This document shows positions 1-12,888 of a DNA stretch of 64,000 bases, in pieces. A program made the translations under genes and the position numbers. The DNA is from Meandrina meandrites (lineage: Eukaryota > Cnidaria > Anthozoa > Scleractinia > Meandrinidae), in assembly GCA_963693305.1 (NCBI GenBank), contig OY855906.1, positions 845,501 through 909,500 of the forward strand, in the 5' to 3' direction. The first letter of the stretch is position 1. Every line of letters begins with the position of its first letter. The notes beneath the pieces were generated by a model. That model made no database searches and was not told the DNA's origin. It worked only from the letters and a program-made list of their open reading frames with translations.

Positions 1-3000
1 AACTGCTTTCTGTAAGAAGTTGCAGGAGGAGAAGGAGAGTGTTAAAAATGATGATGCTGGTGCAGCTGCTACAGCAGAGGAAGACAACTTGCAGCCCGTG
101 GCACATCACCCGTTTTTGGTTAAAGAAAAGCCTGACATCACTATACCACCAGTTATCTTCCCAGTAAGTTGATAACTGCACAATGTAAATCCAATCAGGG
201 CTGCAATTATCCAGTTAATATAATTATTTTTGACGGACATCATAAGAACAAGGTTCATGCACAAAGACAGTTATGCACAATGTAAATGTGACATACATGT
301 ACAGTCTGTAACATAACAAACATCTCGACTGCCACAATAACTGTTATAATTTTGTCAGTTGTTATAGATTGTAGCACTTGCTGTGAACTTTGCATGAAAA
401 ACAAATCACTGCACTCAGGAATGGGAGGGTTGGCTAATCGTTACTTGAAGAGAAAAAAAATACATGCACTTTGGCCAGAACTACAGTATTATTTCCACAA
501 ACTGATGCACAGCATTAATTAATTGACCGGTTAGACAAGCAGACATGAGAAATGAAATAACTGCAGTTGTAATGCTTGTCCTTACATGGTTATTGTTTTT
601 AGGTCAATAAACCCCTTGTCCCAACCGTAGACCCAAATAAACCTCTGCAGGAGCAGTTTCCAGTGTCGTGCGGCAGTAAGCACAGGGAAAAAGAGGAAGT
701 TAGTGATGGAGCTGGTGTAGTCAGTGATGTGGACGGCTCTGCAATTCAGACACACCCCAAAGTAGAAGTATTTGCTCCGCCTCCAGCTGAGGTAAAGTTG
801 CTTTAATACGAACTTGAATTGGCGGGAATGACAACGCTCTGTCTGGGAAAAGCACAACGCACTTTCTCCCAGACAGAACGTTGTCATTCCCACCTAGCAA
901 CATCTGTCATTTTGCCTTGCAACACAATCAATTAAACCGTGACAAGGAACATGACAACAGAGACCGTTAAACGCTCAACGTGAATCCACTGTACCTAACA
1001 GTTTCCTTGACAGTCCTTTATAACAATGACTTAACCTTCCAAGGAAGTCGTGCTCCAAATTTTTCCTTTTGCAAAAATGAACTTCCACTCTTGCCATTTT
1101 CATAAAAAAAGCTACACAACCCCCAATATCACGTAGATCTGGATCATCGCTCTCAGTGTTACCTGACAGCGCTAGGATCCGTTAGGACATGTTTCGCCAA
1201 GCACTACTGTCTCGCTCTCTGTCGACAACCTAAAGCCACATGTACTGATCTATATACAGTAACTTGACACTCAAGATTTCACGGTCAACAAAAGGACACA
1301 AAGAGTTGCTTGTGAGATTGAATCCAAAGGATTATTACGACCTAGGTTCACGAAAACAGACAAAAGATCACCAAAGGGGTCACAACAGCCGAGTGATTGG
1401 GTCATGGATACATTTTGCTGGCCAATTTCCAACATTCATGAAGATGACAGGTTGATGTTGTTCATACATTTTTTCCTGGATCACAGCTCTTCAAAATGAC
1501 ATTTCCAGAGTCCTACAATGTAGTTTGTGAAATGGCCAATCCCGTGTCTTGTTCAAAATTACAATCCTGAATCTTGCACACCTTTTCCTCCAAAATCCCA
1601 AATCCTGGCCTTGGAATAAGCCAAATCCCAGATCCCAAAAAAACCTATTGGGACCCACCTATTGGTAATGTGTCAGACTCTACAACTGTACATGTATGTA
1701 ACTGTCTGATTTACTGTTTTGTTTGTTTTGAAGGAAAATGTACTTGTAGCTTGTTAGTTGGTGTGATTGCTTTAGCTTGATGCATGCAGAGCATGTTCTT
1801 GGTTAATTTTTTTTCCCCTGTGTTTAGAAATTTGACATCAGTGAGCTTGTCGCGAAGCGTATGGATTCCCAGCGTCGGCTTCAAAGTGACCCTAATGATA
1901 TTGAAGCGTTATTGACGCTACAGGAAATTCAAATGAAAATGCAAAACTGGTGCCAGTCAAATGTCAAGCCAGGGCAGTTTACTGGAGAACTTGTCAAGAA
2001 TCTTCTACCAAAGGAAAATTTACAAGGAGGCTTCCAGGCATGGGCTAAAAAGGTACTGTACTGTTAACTGTACAGATTTCAGATTTTCAGATTTTATTAT
2101 TACACATTATGTTCTGTACAGTGCTTGATCTGATAACAGTTGATATGACTGAGCAAGTTGTGAACTTGATATGACAAACACATCTGATAACAAGCTTTAA
2201 GAACAAGGATGATATGTGGTTATGTAACTTTTGTAATTGTTAAACTCATCACCAATAGATGAGCTTGGGGAAGCTGCCTTAGATATGGTCAAGCCTTGCA
2301 TGATTCTAGTTAACTTGAAGCTTGCAAATGTGCCAAACAGTGAAACTGTCCCTTTAAAAATCTCCCTGTACAGTGTACCTGTGCATGTACCATGTACAAG
2401 TAACATGTATGTAATTGCTGATCAAAATAATTTATTATCATGTAACTGAACATGTATATTTTCATTATTTTTATAGGACATGTTTCATAACCTTGCACCA
2501 GTGAGTGGAGGTATTGGGATGAAGCTTCTTCAAAAGATGGGTTGGAAGCCTGGTCAAGTGATTGGTAAGAGGGGTGAAGGATATGCCGAACCCATTGCTC
2601 TCACTGTCAAAATTGACAGGAAGGGACTCAGTGCTGGGAAGGAAAAGGCTGCAAAGAAAGGCGCACCTGCAGTATTGGACCTGCAAGGTATGTGATATTG
2701 AGAAAGTTTGTTTTCTCTGATTTAATAAGTACAGTATTATCTTAATTTACTTTGAATTCCTAAGATAAATATCTTGTATCATGAAGAAAAGCAAAAAATT
2801 AATATTATTTTTGCCTAAGTTATTACCACTGCTTTACCTCAGCATTAGCTACAATGTAAGTAGTTACATGTTCGGACTACTCAGTCAACATTATTTTGTT
2901 TGTCTTGAATTTGGCAGATTTCTTAAAAAATATTTTGATGAAGCTGGTGTAGACTGTAGCAATAGTAATTGTACACTTATTTGCTATTCATTCAATGTTG

Positions 3001-6000
3001 TTAGACATAAAGCACTCAATATGAGGGTTATTTACTTGTAGGCATGTATCCTTAACTGCAGAGGCATTGGAATTTGAATTGCTTGCTGTCCAAAAAAAGC
3101 TAGTTCTACATCATAGCTGCTCTTTGCTTCCCACAGAGCATAAATTGACTCTGTCTTTTATCATTGTCTTTCTTCATTTTGATTTATGTTCTTTATTCCC
3201 TGAATGGCTTCTTTCAATTGGTCCTTTAATTTGGTATTTTCTATTCTAGCTTATTATTTTTCTACCTTTACTCTTTGTTATGATGTCAGTGCAGTCATGT
3301 ACTTCTTTACTTGCTAAAAAATTAATATTTGTGCCACTTGTACATGCATTTCTGCATTTTCCCATACTCTTAATAGTAGGTCCTCTCCTTAACATAATAC
3401 AGTATTTTATCATTTTTTCTTTGATACTCTATGCTGAAGTCTGTCAGTAGTTGTGCAGACTATATTCAATTTGTGTTTTTAGGGTCTGTATCACACTATT
3501 GGCTGAGTTGGAATGGGAGTCAGATTTGAAAGTGTAAGAGTTCATACAGATGCTGCAAATTATCATCAGGGAGAATAAGAATATCTTCTTTCCATTGGTT
3601 TTGGTAGTGGTAGTGTGGACTCTCGCACAAATGATGCTGACTACAGTTCTGGCTCCTTCACTAGTGTAAACAGGCCCTGGGTTAAGCGTTAGAGCGTTAA
3701 ATCATCATTAATGCACCGTGTAGAATGGCCCAGTGAATTGTGCCATTCTACACTGATGCTTGAAAACAAATAAATTTCTCCCAGCAGTGAAAGGCATCTG
3801 CCCTTTCGTAATGAAGCCTGTATACAAGCAATTCAATTTGCAATGCCTCTTGATCCGATGTTGCTGAGAATTTTAGCACAGCAAGGAGCTTGTTCCATCA
3901 AATGGTCGTCATGTGATGATGCAGACAGGTAAATATCAATGGGTGCATCTTGTGTCTGGGTACTTTCATTCTTGATCCTAAGTGAATTTCAGAACTCTTC
4001 ATTCAGAGCTACTTTGATCAACAAATTTACATTGTATAGTGTTGTGACTCAGTCTTAACATGTACATGTTTTAAGATTGTACACATACAATGAATCATAA
4101 TTGCATTGTTGCCACTTCCATTTTGTGAGTTTTTTTGCGGTGATTTTCAAGAGCACATAAATCATTGGTCCAAGCCCTACATTCTGTGTTATTTTGTAGG
4201 ATCTTCATTCCAAAACTTTTTTATAGTTTGGCATTCTTATGTTAAATTTTGTAGATGCCCAGATACATGTAACTATCTGCAATTATTGCGCCTTTCAATA
4301 ATACAGAAACTCTGAAGTTCAAAGCCCAACTAATGATTGCATTTTTCACTGGGCACCATGAATCAAAAATTAATTATCCACTCTACAGCAAAAGATGGTG
4401 GCTGTACATTTGCAAACCTAACACAGCTTATAGGGCACAGAGACAGGTAAATGTACCAGTCGCCATCTTGTTTGGTGCGGTGGATAATAATTCATAATGA
4501 CAACAGCCACAAACTTTTGAAAAATAGAAACAAACACAATGGATTGAAATCTACCAATCACAACCAACAGACATGACCTTTTGAACTGTTGTTTTCTGAG
4601 AGGTCTGCTTAGAGATTGACAGCAGCAAAATCTCAATTTATTATCAATTTATTTATTTTAGATAAAACATTTTTGATAAATTGTGTCACATTATTGTCAG
4701 CGTTTCTTTCTTAATGCCATTGGTTAGGCTGCAGTTCTGAAATTTGAAATCTTAGCATTCAAGAATGAAAGATCCAGAACCAAGGTCACCCACATAGTCC
4801 ATTCCAAAAATGAGGAGAGGACTGAGGACAACTCTGTAATAATTATTGCAGGCCTGCAGATAAAACTCTTTTGAACAAATCAATATTACATGTATATTGA
4901 TTTGTTTAAGAAGATGTAGTTATTTGTAGCTCTGAAAATGGACGATTGTCTCACCATTTTATTCATTAATTTTTATTCAATCAATTATTCATTTTTTTTT
5001 TCATTTTCTTTACAAAGCACAGGATAATCTTTCTTTGGATGTCTTCACTTTTCAAAGATCTTCATCCTGCAGACTTGTCCTCACTTCTTTCCTCATTTTT
5101 AGACTGGACTACAATGAAAGATTAATATCCACCAATACAACTAGGATGATGTCTTAAACACCATTTCCACGTGCTCAAAGAGATTGGCTCAACACCTGAC
5201 ATGTTTGATACCATGCTCAAACCTTCATGGCACTACCCATTTACACAACCAAAAAAACAAAGGTTCATATTAGCACCACTAACATCCATTTGCTTTCCCC
5301 CTGGGAAATGGCTAAAAATATCATTGGCAATCTGGCAATTCGATGATAAAACAACTTGACACCTGAAAGAGATTGGAAAAAATTGCATTTAAGAAGACAA
5401 ATAAATAAACACACTATTATTTGCAGCAATGGCATAGATGGTTTTATTTTTCACTGGATAATGTATGTTTTTTCCCTATGATTCTCTTTGTCAGTGGTGG
5501 CTATTTCCTTGAAAACTGTGCATGCATTTTCATGGTTAGAATCACAACAAAATGACCAGACATGGTATCAGAGAGCATTGTTTTTACATGATTTTATTTT
5601 TAGGCATTGTGCGTCAGTTACCCACGCCGAGACTACATGTACCTCTCAGAGCCAGTTGAGCATTCCTAAAATATTTGGCACATTATGATGATGCATTGAT
5701 TTTTACATGGTGCTCAAAAAAGTAGGGATGTAATGCCCAAAAATTGTCAGTGCAGTGTGAAAAATTTGACATGCAGTGCCAATTTTTTGTGTGTAAATGG
5801 GTTTTAAGCTTGATGTATGGGTAATGAAACATACCAACAGACACATAGGATATTGGCCATTTTCTATACGAGCAGGGGACTGGGGACTAATATTTAAAAT
5901 AGATTGAATTGAAAGATGGGGCCCATCATCTGAAAGAGCATCCAAACATTAGTAAGTTTACCAAATTTGAGAGTTACTGATTAAAACGCAAAGGCATGGT

Positions 6001-7477
6001 ACAGTGTACTACACTTTTCAAAATCGCTAAAATAAGAGAGCTTAGTATGGATTGGAGGGACGCCTGTCCCTCCAATCCGTTCCAAAACACCATTGAACAT
6101 ACTCACCATCAGTAACTGATTGAACTGTTCAAAATTACTCATTTTTACAAAAATGTAAATTATTAATAACATGAAACAATAATTCTAATGGCATATTTTT
6201 TAGACAAATGTTTCATGATAGAGTTACCTTTTGCTGTAAAACACATTGCCATTGCTAATTTTTTGATTGGTTCTTGTACAAGTGGTTAATAGGCCACTTC
6301 CAAGTTACCCTTTGCCTCCGTTTCAAAATGAGTCTAGGTGCGAAACCATTCATATGACAATGTGTGTTTTTTGTTTCATTTGAATGGGTTTGCACAAAGG
6401 TTGTTTTGAAACTGATGCAATAGGTAACTCCGAAATGGCCTATTTCAATATTGAGGTTTCACAGGAAGCTGCTAGTGTAAAGTTATTGGTCAGCTGTGTG
6501 CATGACTTTGCCAGAAAAAAAGTGTCACAAATGTACAATGATCATGTAAGTTTTGGTAATGATGTTCTGTTATATTCTAATGAGCCTTGTTGTATTGGTG
6601 GATATGTTTCTTTCTTTGCTGTCAAATCTTTGCCTCTGTCACAGGAAGTGTTGGATAGCACTGTCAACCTCAGGATATCAAAATACACTAACATTCTGCA
6701 GAGGACCAAAATGCAGAAAACACCTTAAAATGAGGCAAAGGGCCAAACCATGCATATTCTTTTGTTCTGTGAGATAGCCAGTTTTTAGCTATTGTGTACC
6801 ATCCTTTGCAGCCATTATTTGGTTGTCATGCATGTAACACATCCAGGGGTTTCAAAATGTTTTGAAGTAGGCATTAGCAACTGGAAGAGTAGGTGGCTGT
6901 GACTTATTTTTTGTGAGGTGATTGCCATGACCAGAGTAACTGATGGCATAATAATCAAATAGCCGGTGGAACTCCGGTGGTCGCCAGCTTGTTTTGAAAA
7001 CCCTACACATCTGCTCACTTATGTGTTGCATGACCATCCAAAAATGTCTTCAAAGGAGGCTGGCATTTTGCTTGTTTACAATTTGCACAGCAAATTTATG
7101 TGAGATCAAGAGCTAATGCAAACAAAGTTAAATGAAGACTCACATATTGGGAAAGCAATGTGCATTTTGTAAAGCATTATTCCATTTTTACCCACCCTAA
7201 TTTTGTATTTCAATCTTGTTTTCCAGGAAAGCACCCAGTGTCTGCCCTGGCCGAGTATTGCAGCAAGAGAAAATGGCAACTGCCAGACTATTCACTGGTT
7301 TTCGACCATGGCCCTGCACATCACAAACAGTTCCTGTTTAAAGTGTTGGTTAACAGTGTAGAGTACCAACCTGCTGTTGTATGTGGCAACAAGAAACAGG
7401 CCAAGGCACAAGCAGCCATCTATGCTCTGAAAGGTCTTGGCCTGATTCCTGAAGATGCTGATGTATCAGCAGTATAA
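1..7477 (+). CDS. SON: SON-like RNA-binding splicing cofactor, 3' part (partial at 5' end)
   Basis: Homologue of SON, a nuclear-speckle protein that supports splicing of weak introns. Five exons read in frame: 1-163 (frame from base 2; the exon begins before the window), 603-791, 1828-2052, 2477-2687 and 7227-7477 (stop TAA). Junctions have GT/AG ends with phases 0, 0, 0 and 1. The visible C-terminal 345 residues follow the order of vertebrate SON: the FPVSCGSKHR segment in exon 2, GQFTGE in exon 3, a G-patch in exon 4 (GIGMKLLQKMGWKPGQVIGK), then a double-stranded RNA-binding domain in exon 5 from GKHPVSALAEYC to QAKAQAAIYALKGLGLIP. The G-patch and dsRBD exons are separated by a 4.5-kb intron carrying repeats. 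The N-terminal repetitive and RS-rich part expected for SON lies outside the window. Identification rests on remembered similarity to human SON and on domain order. Confidence 0.93.
821..894. repeat. Hairpin-forming inverted repeat in SON intron
   Basis: Two 28-base arms (821-848 and 867-894) are almost perfect inverted copies around an 18-base loop; the arm begins GGCGGGAATGACAACG. The arm starts 29 bases after the donor at 792. It could be a tiny MITE or an RNA stem in the pre-mRNA. Confidence 0.7.
4284..4629. repeat. Interspersed repeat, copy 1 (SON intron 4)
   Basis: Similar to 20184-20410: both begin CGCCTTTCAATAA, share CTCTGAAGTTCAAA and CCCAACTAATGATTGC, and end near a shared CTGAGAGG motif. 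This copy is interrupted by the small inverted-repeat element at 4374-4487. Family not recognised. Confidence 0.6.
4374..4487. mobile_element. Small MITE with TTATCCAC ends, nested in a repeat
   Basis: Ends TTATCCAC and GTGGATAA are inverted copies. Internal arms also pair: AAGATGGTGGCTGTACATTT on the left and AATGTACCAGTCGCCATCTT on the right. The related copy 20184-20410 of the surrounding repeat lacks this segment, so it looks like an insertion. The same arms border the element at 14624-15501. Confidence 0.65.
6049..6078. repeat. Perfect 13-bp hairpin
   Basis: GGATTGGAGGGAC and GTCCCTCCAATCC flank a 4-base loop inside SON intron 4. No function can be assigned. Confidence 0.6.
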
Positions 7478-7781
7478 CATTATCTTTTACATATTAGAAT
7501 ATTATATTTAACAACATTTTGTATAGTTTGGGTAAAACCAGCACAAGGTGTTGGGTGTAAGTTGTTACTTGTATTGTACAAAGAATTCTAATTATGACAA
7601 AAATTGTGATAAAAGGGAATTAATTTTACAATTTTGCCACTGTTGTTATTGGCATCCAAGGCATCCAGTTGTATTGTTGAAATGTTCTAACTTGTTACTT
7701 TCCTTTCATGGTCGAAACCGATTTCAGCAGTTTATTTCTCCCAACATTGTCAAAACTATTGTTGTTATAAGGGCTATTAAT

Positions 7782-7794
<13 letters not shown>

Positions 7795-7812
<18 letters not shown>

Positions 7813-8657
7813 ATTCTAGCTTTCTGATTGGTTCACTAGATCTCGGTTATCAGCCATTATACCTGCGTTTGACCTTATATGGGAAACGAGTGCGGCAAGT
7901 GCCGTTCAGTTTAAAAATTTTCCTGTGGGAAGCGAAAGTTCCATCAGAAAAATGGCAAATTTGGCGAGGTTTATAAGCTTATACAAGAAATAAAAGACAG
8001 TGCATTCCCTAAAACCACACAAATACCTGCACAAAATGCCATAGTTGACTCAACTACATAAAACTGAAAGGATTGATGCGAAATGTTTAATTAAAAATAC
8101 TTGTAAATGTACAACAAGAGCGAATAAACGAAGAAGAAAAGCAGAAAATAATTTACGGGAAGACCAGAAAACAGACACAATTTCATTCAGTGTTCGACGT
8201 AAAATTAGGCTCAGCACTTCAGTTAAGTTTGTTACCTTTCAATCTTGATCTTGTCCTTTTATACTTCATAAACTTCATCGAATCTGAGTGCAATTTCGTT
8301 TCAGCATAATGTAGTAGTCTTGATGACAGCCGTGGAGCCGTAAACAATTACAATATGTAAACACTTGCGTCGCTCGTCTTGCACAAGGCGTATAATTTCC
8401 AGAAAAGCTATTGCTTCGGATCTTCCCGTAAACCTTAATTGTTGTCACAATTTTCCAGAATGAAAAGACGATAATACGAGGAGATTTTCCGAGGAAAATC
8501 TTCAGAAGAAAACTCTCTCGCTCGCTTTCCTCGCGTGTTTCATTCAACTCAAAAAGTGAACACCGCGCCACAAATTTTCCCGCCTCCTCATACTATCACT
8601 TCGTTTACATCAAAATGAAATGTCCAGTTGATTTTAACTAAAGAAGAATTTAATAAA
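7795..8657. other. Intergenic DNA downstream of SON, no gene seen
   Basis: About 860 bases with only short chance reading frames. The start (7795-7860) contains TTCTGATTGGTTCACT, resembling the TCTGATTGGTTCGCT motif inside the MITEs at 9706-9816 and 35466-35576, so part may be an old element. No clear poly(A) signal for SON was found; an AATAAA-like motif occurs near 7989. Confidence 0.4.
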
Positions 8658-8770
8658 ACAATTATTCCATTCGCCCTTGTTGGATACGAGTGGTTATAGC
8701 CAACTTGGCGCTTCGCGCCTCGTTGGCTATTTACCACCTCGTATCCAACGCGGGCTCATGGAATAATTGT
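8658..8770. mobile_element. Palindromic MITE with ACAATTATTCCAT ends
   Basis: A 113-bp near-palindrome: ACAATTATTCCAT at the left matches ATGGAATAATTGT at the right, and GTTGGATACGAG pairs with CTCGTATCCAAC. The centre is a GC-rich CGCTTCGCGCCTCG core. No coding capacity, so non-autonomous. Confidence 0.75.
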
Positions 8771-9399
8771 TAATTATTATTTTGCTGTAATTTAGTAATG
8801 TTGATTTCAACTCAGGGTGTGGGTATTTATAGGTTTATTGTATAACCTTCCTTTCTAAAAATGTTCCTATTTTGTGCAGTCGAATGCATAACGATCATTA
8901 TTATACTTATTCATATATTACTCAACAAATTTCAAGTTTCATGGTATGATTTATGAAATTTTCATTAGTTTTCAGGTTGACACAATTCTCAGTCACGTTA
9001 TTTTAATATTGCTTTCCACTCTATGATGTACATGTACAGGGGTAAAAAGGGCTTGTACATAATTATGATAGTATTCAGTAAATAACGTCACAACTTGGTC
9101 AACTATAGAAACCGCACAAAAATAGGTTAACTCCTTCACACAAGAATAAATTTCTATTGTCATGACCCTGAGTTTTTTGTTTTTATGAAAAAAATTGTAT
9201 TATTTTCAGTGAAAATTAAAATGTTGTCCAAAAAGGTTTGTGGGTCTTTATTGTCTTTTTCTCCGGTTAAAGTTGTTTTGCTCCCAAGATGGCATAGAGA
9301 AAACCCAAGCCAGATCTAACAGCCATTGAAAGGAACAAAATGACCTGCCGTGATCTTGATCAAATTATTAAGACAGAACTGGAGGTTTTGTTATTGCCT

Positions 9400-9709
9400 T
9401 ATTGGTATATACCACACAAGTGAATAATGCTTTCCGAGCGTGCTGATTGGTTAACTCGGAGGAGATTAGCAAAGTACTATTCACCTCCCAGCAGGCAAAG
9501 AGAAACAAAATGGCTTCACATGTCGCTTTGGGTCCTGAAAGTAATGTTTTGGCCCACTACATGTAGTTATTCAACTTGTGTGGTACCCAGTATATACTAA
9601 AACAGTTCACCTCAGTGTTGGTTAAAGTGGTGAATATTTACCTAGCCACAAGGTAAATTACCGCCACTATTTACCTCCACTTCAGTGAACAATTGTTAAT
9701 TAGTATATA
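9400..9709. mobile_element. AGTATATAC-family MITE, copy 1
   Basis: Begins GGTATATACCACACAAGTGA and carries GAAAGTAATGTTTTGG, an inner AGTATATACT and a terminal AACAATTGTTAATTAG segment. Related copies lie at 10903-11145, 18302-18490 and 34466-34800. The conserved ends, inverted TATATAC motifs and absence of coding define a non-autonomous element; superfamily not determined. Confidence 0.65.
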
Positions 9710-9816
9710 CACACTCAGTGATCTTGGCTATTCCAGCAATCTGATTGGTTCGCTACGCGGCTCGGTAAATATTCTGCCACTATTCACCTCGATTTCAAAG
9801 AATAATTGTTAATTAT
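9706..9816. mobile_element. MITE with CACTCAGTGATCTTGGC arm and GAATAATTGTTAATT end
   Basis: Contains TATATACACACTCAGTGATC, a TCTGATTGGTTCGCT block and CACCTCGATTTCAAAGAATAA. The 35466-35576 segment is an inverse copy of the first part, and the 34668-34778 palindrome matches the second part. It abuts the element at 9400-9709. Confidence 0.6.
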
Positions 9817-9931
9817 TTTATGAATGAAATTGCCAAGGGACAAAGTGCAAAGCAGCTGTAGGTTGAAGCTTAAGCTGCATGTGCAACACTGACATCATAT
9901 TGCTTCTTTATAATTCTTTTCCATGAGAAAT

Positions 9932-10366
9932 CCCTGGGGGGTACTCTTTATACTTTTGGGTGGGGGTGTGCTGCTGGGACCCTGAAACCCCACATTCACC
10001 TCACTTTGGAACCCTATACTAGACTAAACACTTAAAATCCCTACCCTATCCCAGGCGTGCTCTTTTTAGAACTGTATCACTATGACTAGTTTAATATAAT
10101 ACCATCTGTCAATGACGTTGCTGCAATGATTCTATTTACGTTAAGGAAAGTCTCTGTTTCTTACAGGTTTCTATTTCCGTTCTGGACTTAATTCTTCATA
10201 CCACTGATCAGTTTTCCGGCCAATGATACCCTATTCTAGACCAAAACGCTCTGATTTCTCTACCCTATCCCAGACTAAACTTCTTGAAAACCCTACCCTT
10301 CACAGAGGCACATACCTATATAGCTCATAGATGGGAGTGCCCCCCTCCCCCCCCCCCCCCCCCTGG
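9932..10366. mobile_element. MITE with CCCTGGGGGG termini and 7-bp flanking repeat
   Basis: Starts CCCTGGGGGGTACTC and ends in a poly-C tract then CCCTGG. GAGAAAT occurs on both sides (9925-9931 and 10367-10373), consistent with a target-site duplication. The body has repeated CCCTACCCTATCCCAG-like segments. The build resembles the elements at 22290 and 59898, suggesting a hAT-like group. Confidence 0.65.
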
Positions 10367-10902
10367 GAGAAATATGTAACTGAGAATCCCAGCTAGTTTA
10401 TAACAATGATTGATATTTATCTTGCTGTAACAAATTGGATAGGCACAAATTTTAAATAGAATAGTTTGGCTGTTTAGCATGGCCCTTGCCCAGGCTCTGG
10501 TGGTTTGTAAGAAAACCCTTTTCTACTTGTTTCCTTTCACTCAAAATGTCCAAACATGGATACCTTAATTAGTTAGTCAGGAGTGTGCCACTTTGGAATA
10601 AAATGTTAAAAGCAACAAAAGGACCCTGGTAAGGCTTGAATTAGGATCTCTGGACACAAGACTAGGAGCAGTCCTTTTCCTTGTCTGTCAAGAATGATGC
10701 AAAACGAGTGTGAGGAGAAAAATGGCAGTCTTGCCCCAATTTCTGGCAACCATTAATATTCCTTTTGCGCTTTTTTCTGTTCACACAGTGAACTAAGAAA
10801 ATGAAGAGGGACTGCTCTCGATCTATCTAGAAAGTAACCACCAAGCCTTCTACACTTTAGAGGGATTCTGGAACATTTCTTTCCGACACCAGTTAAACAG
10901 AA

Positions 10903-11145
10903 TTAGTATATACCACACAAGTGATCATGATACTGCTTTCTGTGTGTGCTGATTGTCTAACTCAGATGTGATTAGCAAAGAAAGTACTATTCACCTCCAA
11001 GCAGCTGAAGGGAAACAAATTGGTTTCGCACATCACTTTGGGTAGCGAAAGTAATGTTTTGGTCCGCTAGTTATTCAACTTCTGCAGTATATATTTGCTA
11101 TCCACCACCACTATTCACCTCCACTTTGGTGAATAATTGTTAACT
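10903..11145. mobile_element. AGTATATAC-family MITE, copy 2
   Basis: Begins TAGTATATACCACACAAGTG and shares GATTAGCAAAG, GAAAGTAATGTTTTGGTCCG and the GGTGAATAATTGTTAACTAG terminus with the copy at 9400. About 240 bp, no coding. Confidence 0.65.
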
Positions 11146-11403
11146 AGTCACCTCATGCCCAGATAATGAACACAAACTAATTGCAGGAGTGGTATTTTTT
11201 ATTCAAAGTTCAATAACTTTATATAGGCTTGAAATCTCTACAACTGAGGAGCTATACCTCAACTGATATTTTAAAAAACTCTAGAGTGTTTGAGTTTCAA
11301 GTCCACTAACCAACCTGCCTATAGCTACTGCACATTTTTTACCCACTGCATGTAAATTTACCATTCCAACCTGTTAACACAAATTTTAAAATCCTTTGTG
11401 CAC

Positions 11404-12060
11404 TTAAGGAGGCTCACAACGGTTTCCAGCAATTTCAAGCTCTTAAACTTTGATGGGCCAGTACTACAAATCTTTATCAGTTGCTGCTACAATAATGATA
11501 TCGAACAAATGTCCATTCATCGCTGAATAAGTTGTGGTCCTTTTCATGACGTCACTGGTTACTATAGCAACAGTTTTACCCTTTAAAAACACCCTTAATT
11601 TTCCCTTTAAGTGCTTATAACTCAAAAACAAGTCCGGTGACCCCCATTTTTTATTATTGAATAATGATTGGCATGTTAAGATGCAACTTTTTGCAAAGTT
11701 AAAAAAATTTCTCCGGAGCAGTTTCAGAGCCACCTGAAACTGCTCCGGAGAAATTTTTTTAACTTTGCAAAAAGTTGCATCTTAACATGCCAATCATTAT
11801 TCAAATATAATAAAAAATGGGGGTCACCGGACTTGTTTTTGAGTTAAAAGCACTTAAAGGGAAAATTAAGGGTGTTTTTAAGAGGTAAAACTGTTGCTAT
11901 AGTAACCAGTGACGTCATGAAAAGGACCACAACTTATTCAGCAATGATTGGACATTTGGTCGATATCATTATTGTTGCAGCAACTGATAAAAATTTGTAG
12001 TACTGACCCATCAAAGTTTAAGAGCTGGAAAGCGCTGGAAACCGTTGCGAGCCTCCTTAA
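11404..12060. mobile_element. 657-bp near-perfect palindrome (foldback/MITE) with TTAA ends
   Basis: The two halves are inverted copies around about position 11732, where the loop is a few bases (CAGAGCCACCTG). The outer ends are TTAAGGAGGCTC and GAGCCTCCTTAA. Internal marker pairs include GACGTCACTGGTTACTATAG / CTATAGTAACCAGTGACGTC and CTGCTCCGGAG / CTCCGGAGCAG. A few small indels and substitutions separate the arms. The 89-codon frame on the minus strand inside it is a by-product of the palindrome. TTAA at both ends would suit piggyBac-type insertion, but that is inference. Confidence 0.85.
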
Positions 12061-12253
12061 ATGAAAAAAAATGACCAGTTTAAAAAATTAACAGCACCAA
12101 AAAAATAATACAACAGACTGTTGTAGCTTTCCCAAACATTATAATACAGTAAAAAAAAAACCTTTTAGGTACATAATTTATTCAAGAACTGGGTACAATA
12201 AAATTGTTTATTGGTATACTGATAATTCATAAAATGCTGTGTTTTGTAGTATG

Positions 12254-12265
12254 TTCCCCCCCTCC

Positions 12266-12296
<31 letters not shown>

Positions 12297-12306
12297 ACAC
12301 ACACAC
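12254..12306. repeat. Poly-C tract followed by (CA)n
   Basis: A cytosine run of more than 20 bases with one interrupting T, followed by about 12 CA units. Simple repeat. Confidence 0.9.
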
Positions 12307-12888
12307 AAAGAAAAACAAGTCACATGACTGAAAAGAGAAGACTCCTGTACAGTACACTGTTAGGAAGTTACGATTTAAGAAAATATTTTTTTTGGTGGTT
12401 GTTACCTTTATAAAGCCAGCCCCTTACTATTGAATTGCAATAGTATAATGTGTTTGATCATTACCAGTATTCTTTCTATAAATTGCTGCAGTTGTTTTAT
12501 CTTGTTACTCAGGAAACAAGTGCCACTTTGGTAAATTCAAGTAAATCCTCTTTTTTGAGATACCAAAATAAAATCAAAGGCTCCTGGTTTCTAAATAATA
12601 ATAGGCTGACTTGTTCCTCTGAGTAACAGTGTAATTATTAGCATTCTTCCCATCGAGTAGTGCGTCAGAACATGTTAATTATTCCCCATTACACAAGTTA
12701 CTGCTATCAACTTATTACTGACCTAACCCTTCTCCCAAACTCAGCACTTGACAAAATATTTGTTTAATATACATTACATATTAATTCTCCAGTGGAATTA
12801 AGATATTTTTAAGGCTGTTCTTAAAAATGATGATGTAAAGAAGTCAGAGATATACTGTCAGCATTTAAGGTGGTGGCATTAACGACGT

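Noticed and set aside
11464..11733. 89-codon minus-strand frame
   Set aside because: Lies wholly within the 657-bp palindrome and has no recognisable protein feature.
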